Shown in pieces: positions 1 to 6,210 of a DNA stretch of 16,886 bases. The translations under genes and the position numbers were made by a program. Below the pieces are notes generated by a model that saw nothing but the letters and a program-made list of their open reading frames with translations, did no database searches and was not told where the DNA came from. The DNA is from Mycoplasmatota bacterium (GTDB taxonomy: Bacteria; Bacillota_I; Bacilli_A; Izemoplasmatales; Izemoplasmataceae): contig JAFLJX010000129.1 of assembly GCA_022712785.1 (NCBI GenBank), forward strand, positions 1-16,886, written 5' to 3'. How positions within the stretch are numbered: position 1 is the first letter of the stretch; each line of letters opens with the position of its first letter.

Positions 1-1025
1 GTTTTGTTGGAGATTATGCCCTTGAACATGATATTGTTAAAGTTGAAGATATTACTGATAATGGAATTAAAGTAGCTGTTGTTGGGAGTGGTCCTGCTGG
101 ACTTGCTGCTGGAGCTAGTTTAAGAAGATTTGGATATGATGTAACAATTTATGAGGCATTACATGATTATGGTGGGGTTTTAAAATATGGTATTCCTGAT
201 TTTAGATTACCAAAAGATATCGTTACTACTGAAATATCAAGGTTAGAAGATATAGGAGTTAGATTTCATAAAAATGTAATTATTGGAAAATCAATTACGA
301 TTGACCAATTAAGAGAAGATGGCTATGAAGCAATCTTTATTGGTAGTGGGGCAGGTCTTCCTAGTTCATTAAGAATTGCTGGAGAAAACTTTAGTGGAGT
401 ATATTTTGCTAATGAGTTCTTAACTAGAGTGAATTTAATGAAATCTCATCATTTCCCAGAATCAGTTACTCCAGTAAAAATCGGGGACAATGTTGCTGTG
501 GTAGGCGGAGGAAATGTTGCAATGGATGCTGCCAGAACAGCAAAAAGACTGGGAGCTAAAAATGTATTTATTCTTTATAGAAGAGATAAAACAAGTTTAC
601 CAGCAAGACTTGATGAAGTATATCATGCTGAAGAAGAAGGAATTGATTTTAGATTATTAAGAAACCCTGTAGAATTTATAGGTGATAATTATTTACTTAA
701 ACAAGTTAGATGTGAAGTAATGGAACTTGGTGAGCCTGATGCTTCAGGTAGAAGAAGACCAATGCCAACTAACACATTTGAAACATTTGATATTGATTCA
801 TGTATCATCTCAATTGGACAATCTCCAAATCCGTTGTTAAAAGATACTACTGAAGGGCTAGAAGTAAATAAATGGGGCGGTATTATTGTTAATGACCATC
901 AAACATCTATTCCCGGAGTATTTGCTGGAGGAGATGTCGTAAGTGGTGCAGCAACTGTTATCCTCGCAATGGGCGCAGGTAAGGATGCATCTGTAGAAAT
1001 TGATAAGTATATTCAAAACAAATAA
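1..1025 (+). CDS. GltD/NfnB-type NAD(P)H-dependent oxidoreductase, 5' truncated by the window
   Basis: The reading frame is open from base 3, giving 340 visible codons. The family is usually about 460 residues, so roughly the first 120, including the N-terminal Fe-S cysteines, lie outside. Two Rossmann motifs are visible: GSGPAG (bases 84-101), the FAD site, and GGGNVA (504-521), the NAD(P)H site. The C-terminal FAGGDVVSGAATVILAMGAG signature closes the FAD domain. The family includes the glutamate synthase small subunit, NfnB (ferredoxin:NADP+ bifurcation) and sulfide dehydrogenase alpha. All move electrons between NAD(P)H, FAD and Fe-S clusters in the cytosol. Which member this is depends on the upstream gene, which cannot be seen. 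It ends in TAA and is followed at once by a terminator, so it is the last gene of its operon. Family assignment is firm; exact role is not. Confidence 0.85.
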   Translation, partial: FVGDYALEHDIVKVEDITDNGIKVAVVGSGPAGLAAGASLRRFGYDVTIYEALHDYGGVLKYGIPDFRLPKDIVTTEISRLEDIGVRFHKNVIIGKSITIDQLREDGYEAIFIGSGAGLPSSLRIAGENFSGVYFANEFLTRVNLMKSHHFPESVTPVKIGDNVAVVGGGNVAMDAARTAKRLGAKNVFILYRRDKTSLPARLDEVYHAEEEGIDFRLLRNPVEFIGDNYLLKQVRCEVMELGEPDASGRRRPMPTNTFETFDIDSCIISIGQSPNPLLKDTTEGLEVNKWGGIIVNDHQTSIPGVFAGGDVVSGAATVILAMGAGKDASVEIDKYIQNK

Positions 1026-1031
1026 CACCAA

Positions 1032-1063
1032 AAAATAGAAACATCTTCGGATGTTTCTATTTT
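1032..1063 (+). terminator. Intrinsic terminator with UUCG tetraloop
   Basis: A perfect 14-bp stem (1032-1045 with 1050-1063) closes a TTCG loop flanked by C and G, the very stable cUUCGg type. It begins 6 bases after the stop of the oxidoreductase gene. The 3' arm ends in TTTT and runs straight into the -35 box of the next promoter. Confidence 0.85.
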
Positions 1064-1064
1064 G

Positions 1065-1093
1065 TTGACAAAATGTAGTAAACGAGGTAAACT
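1065..1093 (+). promoter_or_regulatory. Sigma-A-type promoter of the degV/fabT-like operon
   Basis: The -35 box TTGACA (1065-1070) is a perfect consensus. A 17-base spacer leads to TAAACT (1088-1093), which matches TATAAT at 4 of 6 positions. Transcription would start near 1100. The -35 box abuts the preceding terminator, so the two genes are insulated with no spare sequence. Confidence 0.55.
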
Positions 1094-1106
1094 AATTTTG
1101 AACATT

Positions 1107-1123
1107 ACTTTGATTATCAAAAC
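1107..1123 (+). promoter_or_regulatory. FabT-type operator palindrome
   Basis: The 17 bases ACTTTGATTATCAAAAC contain a perfect inverted repeat, TTTGAT-T-ATCAAA. From memory, the published streptococcal FabT site is ANTTTGATTATCAAATT; only the last two bases differ. The site lies about 7-23 bases after the predicted transcription start and before the degV start codon, where a bound repressor would block initiation or early elongation. A FabT-like MarR protein is encoded as the second gene of the same operon (2018-2455), which suggests autoregulation. Confidence 0.65.
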
Positions 1124-1144
1124 AAAATATCTGGGGGACAATAA

Positions 1145-1999
1145 ATGCAAAGAATTGGTATAGTAGTTTGTGGAAACTCTGGTATTGATTATATTGATCA
1201 TGAATTTGATATTCCAGTCATCAGATCAATATTATTAATGAGTGGCGAGGAGTACACAGATTTTATAGATATAAGTGCTGAAGATTTTTATAAAAAATTG
1301 AATTCTGATGATAAATTAATAGCTTCAACTTCCCAAGCATCAACAGGTGAAATGTTAAAAGTTTATGAATCAATGAAAGAAAAAGGATATGAAGAAATAT
1401 TAATGATTTCTATATCAGAAAAATTAAGTGGTACATATACAAATGCAATTCTTGCAGCTAATATGATGAAAGATTACAAAGTTACAGTTTTTAACTCTTT
1501 AACATTATCTTATCCACAGGCAAAAATGGCTTTGGATTCTGCTCAAATGGCAAAAGATGATAAAAGTTTAGATGAGATAATTAGACATTGTGAATATATT
1601 AGAGATAACCACAATATTTGGTTTGCTGTAGATACTTTGAAATACTTGGTAGCGAACGGAAGACTAAGTGGTGCTTCTGGATTTGTTGGAAGTCTATTAA
1701 AACTTAAACCCTTACTTCAAGTTACAAGAGAAGGAACTATCGATTCAATTGAAAAAATTAGAACTACTCAAAAAGCTGCGAATAGAGTAATTGAGAAGTT
1801 TTTAACTGCTACTGAAGGATTAGATGTTGAACCATTTATCATACATTCACATGCACCACAAAGAGTAGAACAAGCACGTAATATCGTTATGGAAGCTAGA
1901 CCTGAGTTTAAAGAAATAAAGGCGTATCCATTAACACCTGTAGTAGGGGCACATGCTGGGCCTAATATTGTTGCAATGGGATATATAATTAATAAATAA
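1145..1999 (+). CDS. DegV family fatty-acid-binding protein (FakB-like)
   Basis: This is a cytosolic lipid-binding protein of 284 aa, the normal DegV length. In fatty acid kinase systems, FakB/DegV proteins hold a fatty acid while FakA phosphorylates its carboxylate, giving acyl phosphate for phospholipid synthesis. The carboxylate-binding TS pair is seen at residues 62-63 (STSQAST), SGTYT at 95-99, the NGRLSG loop at 171-176 and the C-terminal GAHAGPN with His270. The usual N-terminal TDST motif is altered to VCGNSG. The ATG at 1145 follows a GGGGG-rich ribosome site at 1133-1138. A FabT-type operator precedes it and a FabT-like regulator gene follows 18 bases downstream, which supports a lipid role. 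No fakA kinase is in the window. It shares SGTY, NGRLSGASGFVGS and the C-terminal His with the second DegV at 3297. Confidence 0.88.
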   Translation: MQRIGIVVCGNSGIDYIDHEFDIPVIRSILLMSGEEYTDFIDISAEDFYKKLNSDDKLIASTSQASTGEMLKVYESMKEKGYEEILMISISEKLSGTYTNAILAANMMKDYKVTVFNSLTLSYPQAKMALDSAQMAKDDKSLDEIIRHCEYIRDNHNIWFAVDTLKYLVANGRLSGASGFVGSLLKLKPLLQVTREGTIDSIEKIRTTQKAANRVIEKFLTATEGLDVEPFIIHSHAPQRVEQARNIVMEARPEFKEIKAYPLTPVVGAHAGPNIVAMGYIINK

Positions 2000-2017
2000 T
2001 GAATTAGGGGGATCAAT

Positions 2018-2455
2018 ATGATTAAGTCTAAAAAAGTAATAAATGAACTTCTAGTAGAAGTATTCAACCATATACTAAGTATTGAAGGAAGTAAACTCAA
2101 AGAACGTGGAATTAAAATTTCAATGAATGAAATGCACGTATTAGAAGCCGTTAAAAAAACTAGAGATCCTTCTATGTCAAATATTGCTGGTAGATTAAGA
2201 GTCACAGTAGGTACTTTAACAACTTCTGTAAATAGATTAGTTGAAAAAGGATATGCTACTAGAAAACGTGATGGTAAAGATAAACGAAAAGTTATAATAT
2301 CTTTAACTGATAAAGCATTAAACTCATTAAGAATTCATGATGAATTTCACGAAGAAATGTTAGATGCATTATTTTCTGATATGAATATAGAAGAAGATGA
2401 TGTCCTTCTTCAATCTCTAGAAAACCTAAGTTTCTACTTCAAAAATAAGTATTAG
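2018..2455 (+). CDS. MarR family regulator, FabT-like (fatty acid synthesis repressor)
   Basis: This 145-aa protein has the length and winged-helix layout of MarR repressors. An N-terminal helix leads to the segment ISMNEMHVLEAV and a recognition region VTVGTLTTSVNRLVEKGY (about 66-83). The wing KRDGKDKRKVIISLT follows, then a C-terminal dimer helix with FHEEMLDAL. The TLTTSVNRL and HDEFHEEM segments resemble streptococcal FabT, which represses fatty acid synthesis genes when bound to acyl-ACP. This match is from memory of the family. It is co-transcribed with the upstream degV (18-base gap, AGGGGG ribosome site). A FabT-type operator sits in the shared leader, so it probably represses itself and degV. 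Membership in MarR is certain; FabT function is strongly suggested by the operator. Confidence 0.85.
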   Translation: MIKSKKVINELLVEVFNHILSIEGSKLKERGIKISMNEMHVLEAVKKTRDPSMSNIAGRLRVTVGTLTTSVNRLVEKGYATRKRDGKDKRKVIISLTDKALNSLRIHDEFHEEMLDALFSDMNIEEDDVLLQSLENLSFYFKNKY

Positions 2456-2474
2456 TTTGTAATAATTAAATACC

Positions 2475-2517
2475 TTTACTTTAAACCCATTATTTGGTAA
2501 GATTATATAGTCAAATA
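2475..2517 (+). promoter_or_regulatory. Possible promoter with overlapping inverted repeat ahead of padR
   Basis: TTTACT (2475-2480), a 17-base gap and TAAGAT (2498-2503) make a weak sigma-A-type promoter; TATATA at 2504-2509 is an alternative -10. A spaced inverted repeat, TATTTG (2491-2496) and CAAATA (2512-2517), straddles the -10 region. This is a plausible operator for the PadR protein encoded next, though it is not the ATGT/ACAT type known for some PadR proteins. No hairpin terminator was seen after the marR stop. Confidence 0.35.
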
Positions 2518-2540
2518 GGTTAAATGGAGGTGTTTTTTTT

Positions 2541-2870
2541 ATGATAAGTTCAGACATAATAAGAGGCCATTTGGAAGTTATAATTCTTAAGTTGATTATC
2601 GAAAAGGATAGATATGGTTACGAAATATCTAACTGTATTACTGAAAGAACAAATGAGCTATTTAATATAAAAGAAGCAACCCTTTATTCAATAGTTGGAA
2701 GACTAGAAAAAAAAGACCTTATTGAATCTTATGTAGGTAAAAAAACTCACGGGGGAAAGAGAAGATACTATAAAATAACCACACTAGGGAAGGCTTATTA
2801 TGGAGAGAAGCTTAAAGAGTGGAAAGAACTTAAGAGCGTCTTGAATACCTTATTGGAGGAAAAAGTATGA
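2541..2870 (+). CDS. PadR family transcriptional regulator
   Basis: This 109-aa protein matches the short PadR subfamily. The opening GHLEVIILKLIIEKDRYGYEI and the core TLYSIVGRLEKKDLIESY are typical. The wing GGKRRYYKITTLGKAY and a short C-terminal dimerisation helix complete it. PadR proteins of this size are usually ligand- or stress-responsive repressors encoded with the membrane protein they control. The GGAGGTG ribosome site at 2526-2532 lies upstream of a run of T. The TGA stop overlaps the ATG of the next gene (ATGA), indicating translational coupling with the HAAS protein. This is the only TGA stop among the complete genes here. The effector is unknown. Confidence 0.9.
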   Translation: MISSDIIRGHLEVIILKLIIEKDRYGYEISNCITERTNELFNIKEATLYSIVGRLEKKDLIESYVGKKTHGGKRRYYKITTLGKAYYGEKLKEWKELKSVLNTLLEEKV

Positions 2871-3304
2871 AACAAATAAAAAACTTCGTGAAGCATACGT
2901 TTAAAGATATTGAAAAAGATAAAAATGAAGAAATCATTAAACTTGTTACTGAATCATTAATTGAAAAAGTTGAAGATTTAATGGAATATGGTTTAGCAGA
3001 AAAAGAAGCGATTGATAGAACTATTCTTGAATTTGGAACAGCAGAAGATTATTTTAATCAATCTATTAAAATAGCGAAAAAAGAAAGACGTCAAAAGACA
3101 TTAAGACATTATGGAAATGATTTATTATTTAGTGGTGCAGGAAGTGCTATTGTTATTTTGATTATTTTATATATTGATTTTAAATATACTCCAAATGTTT
3201 TATGGAGTATAATACCATCGATTGCAATACTATTCTGGCCACTTGCTATTTTATATAATTTACTAAATAAAAGAGCTAATAAAAAGGAGAAAAAGGATGA
3301 GTAA
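2867..3304 (+). CDS. HAAS-domain (DUF1700-type) two-helix membrane protein
   Basis: This 145-aa protein has a helical, charged N-terminal half (about 1-75). Its sequence EKVEDLMEYGLAEKEAIDRT and the following ILEFGTAEDYF are typical of HAAS/DUF1700 domains. Two hydrophobic membrane segments follow (about 87-103 and 112-132), then a Lys-rich tail. Proteins of this type commonly follow a PadR gene and are thought to act as membrane sensors or partners of the regulator; the biochemical role is not established. The start overlaps the padR stop, and its own stop overlaps the next degV start by 8 bases. The three genes therefore appear translationally coupled. That a DegV protein completes the set is less usual. 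Confidence 0.75.
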   Translation: MKQIKNFVKHTFKDIEKDKNEEIIKLVTESLIEKVEDLMEYGLAEKEAIDRTILEFGTAEDYFNQSIKIAKKERRQKTLRHYGNDLLFSGAGSAIVILIILYIDFKYTPNVLWSIIPSIAILFWPLAILYNLLNKRANKKEKKDE

Positions 3305-4160
3305 AATTGCTGTTATATCAACTAGTACTGGATCTTTAGATTATGTAAGTACTGGTTATGATAATTTGAGAATTTTAAGAATGAAGCTTATTATAAATGA
3401 AAAAGTATTTAGTGATTATGTAGAAATGACTGCTAGTGATTTTTATAATAGATTAAAAGAAGATACTTCTTTAGTACCATCATCATCAATGCCTTCAATA
3501 GGTGAATTGTATGATATGCTTGAAGAACTTGAAAAAAAAGGGTTTGAAGATGTAATAATAACTACAATATCTTCGGAACTTAGTGGAACATATAGTATCT
3601 GTTTAATGGCTAAAAATCAGTATGAAGGTAACATAAATATTCATGTTGTGGATTCACTTAATGCAGCAATCACTGAAGGTTTTTTGTCTTTAGAAGCTAT
3701 TAGATTAATTGAAGAAGGTGTTTCAGCTAAAGAGATAGTTGAGTACTTAAAAGTATTAAGAACTAAAAGGAAACAATATTTTATGGTTGATAATTTAAGG
3801 TTATTTGTTGCAAATGGAAGACTTAGTGGAGCTAGTGGCTTTGTAGGAAGTATGTTTAAAATTAAACCAATTTTAGAAGTGAACGATGCAGGTAAAATTG
3901 TCTCACTAGAAAAAATAAGAACTCAAAAAAAATCATTAGCAAGAATGGCTGATATAGTCTTAAACGACTTGGAAAAAGTCGAAAAATTTATTATGATATA
4001 TATATCAAGCGAGAATTTGGATGGATTAAACTATATTAAATCAAGAGTAACTGAGATATATCCAAATCATGACTTTATCGAAGCCCCAATTACTCCTGTA
4101 ATAGGATGTCATACAGGTGTTGGTGCAGTTGGAGTAGCATTCTTTGACTTATCAAAATAA
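3297..4160 (+). CDS. DegV family fatty-acid-binding protein, second copy (FakB-like)
   Basis: This 287-aa protein is a second DegV/FakB-type fatty acid carrier. Its motifs match the first copy at 1145: SSSMPS at 62-67 where the usual TSQPS motif lies, SGTY at 96-99, NGRLSG at 173-178, and CHTG with His272. The threonine of the carboxylate-binding pair is replaced by serine. Multiple FakB copies in one genome often differ in the fatty acids they prefer (saturated versus unsaturated), so this copy may complement the first. It overlaps the HAAS gene by 8 bases, with AAGGAGAAAAAGG as ribosome site inside that gene. A strong terminator begins at its stop codon. Control by PadR, unlike the FabT-type control of copy one, is inferred from position. 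Confidence 0.88.
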   Translation: MSKIAVISTSTGSLDYVSTGYDNLRILRMKLIINEKVFSDYVEMTASDFYNRLKEDTSLVPSSSMPSIGELYDMLEELEKKGFEDVIITTISSELSGTYSICLMAKNQYEGNINIHVVDSLNAAITEGFLSLEAIRLIEEGVSAKEIVEYLKVLRTKRKQYFMVDNLRLFVANGRLSGASGFVGSMFKIKPILEVNDAGKIVSLEKIRTQKKSLARMADIVLNDLEKVEKFIMIYISSENLDGLNYIKSRVTEIYPNHDFIEAPITPVIGCHTGVGAVGVAFFDLSK

Positions 4161-4185
4161 GTAAGACAATTTGTCTTACTTTTCT
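4159..4185 (+). terminator. Intrinsic terminator of the padR-HAAS-degV operon
   Basis: A perfect 10-bp stem (4159-4168 with 4172-4181) with an ATT loop is followed by a short T-rich tail. The hairpin starts inside the TAA stop codon of degV. Confidence 0.75.
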
Positions 4186-4187
4186 AT

Positions 4188-4216
4188 TTGATTATGTGGT
4201 GTTAAAATGGTAAAAT
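4188..4216 (+). promoter_or_regulatory. Promoter of the Gx transporter gene
   Basis: TTGATT (4188-4193), exactly 17 bases, then TAAAAT (4211-4216). The predicted start is near 4223, leaving a short leader before the ATG at 4250. Confidence 0.5.
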
Positions 4217-4249
4217 AATAAAGACAAATTCAAAAAATAGGTGAATTAT

Positions 4250-4744
4250 ATGAATACAAAAAGATTAGTTACTTTAAGTATATTTTTATCAATAAGTATA
4301 GTACTTAGTATAGTAGAATCTTTTCTACCAGTAATACCAATAGTAGGAGCAAAGCTAGGGTTAGCTAATATTATGACTTTAGTAATACTATCTTTATATG
4401 GAGAAAAGGACGCTTTTGTTGTGGTAATACTTCGAGTTCTTCTAGTAAGTATTCTTAGGGGTACTATTGGAAATCCCGGTTTCTTTCTAAGTTTAGGTGG
4501 AGGACTTTCTGCTTATATAATGATGGTGATATTCTCAAGGATAAAAATATTCAATATAATAAGTGTCAGTGTAATGGGTTCTCTAGGCCATTCTGTTGGA
4601 CAGATTGGTGTCGCCATAATAATTTTGAACACCACTGAATTGGTTTACTATTTTCCGTTTTTATTCTTACTCGCAATTCCAACAGGAATATTTACAGGAA
4701 GTGTCGCAAAGAAGTTTATAAAAATAACTCAAGATTATATATAA
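4250..4744 (+). CDS. Gx transporter family membrane protein (Hpre_diP_synt_I type)
   Basis: This is an integral membrane protein of 164 aa with about five or six hydrophobic helices. Recognisable family features are PIVGAKLGLANIMTLVILSL near the N-terminus, LRVLLVSILRGT, the glycine-rich SLGGGLSAYIMM and GHSVGQIGVAI. The family resembles ECF-type substrate-binding membrane subunits and is sometimes annotated as heptaprenyl diphosphate synthase component I. The substrate is unproven. I chose the ATG at 4250 over the in-frame GTG at 4241, because AGGTGA at 4239-4244 is well placed as its ribosome site. The gene has its own promoter and a shared downstream terminator. It faces the ApbE gene. Gx genes are often found near ApbE and Rnf genes, so a flavin- or quinone-related substrate is possible. 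Confidence 0.75.
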   Translation: MNTKRLVTLSIFLSISIVLSIVESFLPVIPIVGAKLGLANIMTLVILSLYGEKDAFVVVILRVLLVSILRGTIGNPGFFLSLGGGLSAYIMMVIFSRIKIFNIISVSVMGSLGHSVGQIGVAIIILNTTELVYYFPFLFLLAIPTGIFTGSVAKKFIKITQDYI

Positions 4745-4751
4745 AAAAATT

Positions 4752-4786
4752 AAAGGTAAAATTCAATTTGAATTTTACCTTTTTAA
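4752..4786. terminator. Bidirectional terminator between convergent genes
   Basis: A perfect 14-bp stem (4752-4765 with 4769-4782) with an ATT loop is flanked by A-rich sequence on the left and T-rich sequence on the right. It serves both the Gx gene (plus) and the apbE-like gene (minus), whose stops lie 8 bases away on each side. Confidence 0.85.
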
Positions 4787-4789
4787 TTT

Positions 4790-6124
4790 TTATTCGTAAA
4801 TTGCACCTAAGTACTCAGTTTCAAAGTTTTCACTAAAATGAATTGTACCGTCTATTCCATACCATATTGCTTCTAAATCATCTATACTATCAACAAAATT
4901 TATTCCATCTTCGATTGTCATTAAGAAGATTGCTGTTGAATATATATCTGCAAGACCAGGGTCACTTGTTATGACACTAATACTTCTACAATTTCTATCA
5001 GGGAACAGTGAGATACCAGAAATGATATGATGATAAATTTCACCACCAACAACAAAGTATTGTTGGTAATCTCCACTTGTCACTAATTGCTCTCCATCGC
5101 CTAAGAATACCGTTGCGTAGTATGGTAAGACATTGGTAGGGTCTGTGATTGCAATTAAGAAATCTCCGCCTTCTCTTGTTGGGTGACTTCCTCCAATTGA
5201 GATATTTGATTCACCGTTATTCAATATGAATCCATATATTTCATGAGAAGCCAAATAATCTTCAATAAGTCCAGAAATATAACCTTTACTAACTCCACCT
5301 AAATCAATAGACATATTAGCATCCATAGTTATAGTTAGATTATCTCTGTTCATAATAATTTTTGATTGGTCTGTGTAAACATTCTGAGCTTCTAATTCAT
5401 CAATAGTAGGTATTGTACAAATAATTTGAGAATTACAATCTTCTCTATAGTCATGCCAAACATCTATTACTGGACCTAATGCAATATTAAATATATTGTT
5501 TACCTCAGATTGGTTCTCTAATGAAAACTCTATTAAATCAAATAATACTTCATCAATTACATGTGTTTCTGTTGGGTTATCATTTATTGCCTTAATATTT
5601 GCAACACCAGGATAAAGTTTATACTTATCACTTAAAATATTAAATTCACTGAGTATACTTTCAACTACATCAATAACATATTCAGTGTCTACTGAAACAT
5701 CTTTTTCTATATAAAGTTTTAAAGAAACAACAGTATGTAAATAACTAGTCCATACTTTACTGCATACTTGTAAGTTTGTTCCTTCTACATCATTACAATC
5801 GGGGTTGTCAAATAATACATTTACTATTCTGACTAATTCAGTAACTTTTCCATTATAGTCAAGAGTATAGGTAACTATATAAGCACCACTAGAGTTCTCA
5901 TTAACATCATTTTTTGTTACTACAAATTCACTTATGTCTTTATTTCCATCCTTTGCAAGAACTCCATCATCTATATATTCTTCACCTAATTCAATTGACA
6001 TCGTAACATCTCCTAAAACAGAGAAAATTACATTGTCATATATTGGATTAAGAGAGTCATCTTTACAAGCAACTAAAGTCAAACTGATAAACAATAATAA
6101 TACTATAGTAATCGTTCTTTTCAT
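4790..6124 (-). CDS. apbE: ApbE-type FAD:protein FMN transferase lipoprotein with N-terminal Ig-like domain
   Basis: ApbE proteins transfer FMN from FAD to a Thr or Ser of extracytoplasmic flavoproteins such as RnfG and RnfD. This 444-aa copy has a lipoprotein signal (LVAC, Cys20), so it is anchored on the outer face of the membrane. Residues about 30-105 look like a DUF5011-type Ig-like domain, an addition to the usual layout of about 350 aa. The ApbE domain follows, with FNIALGPVIDVW (212-223), DLGGVSKGY (274-282), LVTSGDYQQYF (347-357) and HHIIS (365-369). ADIYSTAIF (392-400) is the likely metal-binding region. Changes from the common pattern are NNGES where LGGD is usual and ISG where IDP is usual. 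The ribosome site is AAAGGAT. Its likely clients, RnfG, RnfD and FMN_bind-like lipoproteins, are encoded nearby. Confidence 0.88.
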   Translation of the reverse strand: MKRTITIVLLLFISLTLVACKDDSLNPIYDNVIFSVLGDVTMSIELGEEYIDDGVLAKDGNKDISEFVVTKNDVNENSSGAYIVTYTLDYNGKVTELVRIVNVLFDNPDCNDVEGTNLQVCSKVWTSYLHTVVSLKLYIEKDVSVDTEYVIDVVESILSEFNILSDKYKLYPGVANIKAINDNPTETHVIDEVLFDLIEFSLENQSEVNNIFNIALGPVIDVWHDYREDCNSQIICTIPTIDELEAQNVYTDQSKIIMNRDNLTITMDANMSIDLGGVSKGYISGLIEDYLASHEIYGFILNNGESNISIGGSHPTREGGDFLIAITDPTNVLPYYATVFLGDGEQLVTSGDYQQYFVVGGEIYHHIISGISLFPDRNCRSISVITSDPGLADIYSTAIFLMTIEDGINFVDSIDDLEAIWYGIDGTIHFSENFETEYLGAIYE

Positions 6125-6146
6125 GTTATCAATCCTTTCAAAAAGT

Positions 6147-6175
6147 ATTATAGCAAATATCCCATAATTAGTAAA
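6147..6175 (-). promoter_or_regulatory. Extended -10 promoter of the apbE-like gene
   Basis: On the minus strand TTTACT (6175-6170) is followed by 17 bases and a perfect TATAAT (6152-6147). TGC precedes the -10 box, making an extended -10. The segment TTTGCTATAATA is the same in the promoter of the hydrogenase-Rnf operon. Confidence 0.65.
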
Positions 6176-6210
6176 ACAAAAAAATAAGAAACTGGATAAC
6201 CAGTTTCTTA
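6172..6210 (-). terminator. Intrinsic terminator of the VDP-linker lipoprotein gene
   Basis: On the minus strand an 11-bp perfect stem (6210-6200 with 6195-6185), loop of four bases, is followed by TTTTTTTGTTTT. The hairpin includes the TAA stop codon of the 6208-6912 gene and its tail runs into the apbE promoter. Confidence 0.88.

Noticed and set aside
1768..2205. Antisense open frame of 145 codons
   Set aside because: It overlaps two well-supported genes on the other strand and has no family features.
4241..4249. GTG start for the Gx transporter
   Set aside because: The GTG overlaps the AGGTGA sequence that serves as ribosome site for the ATG at 4250.
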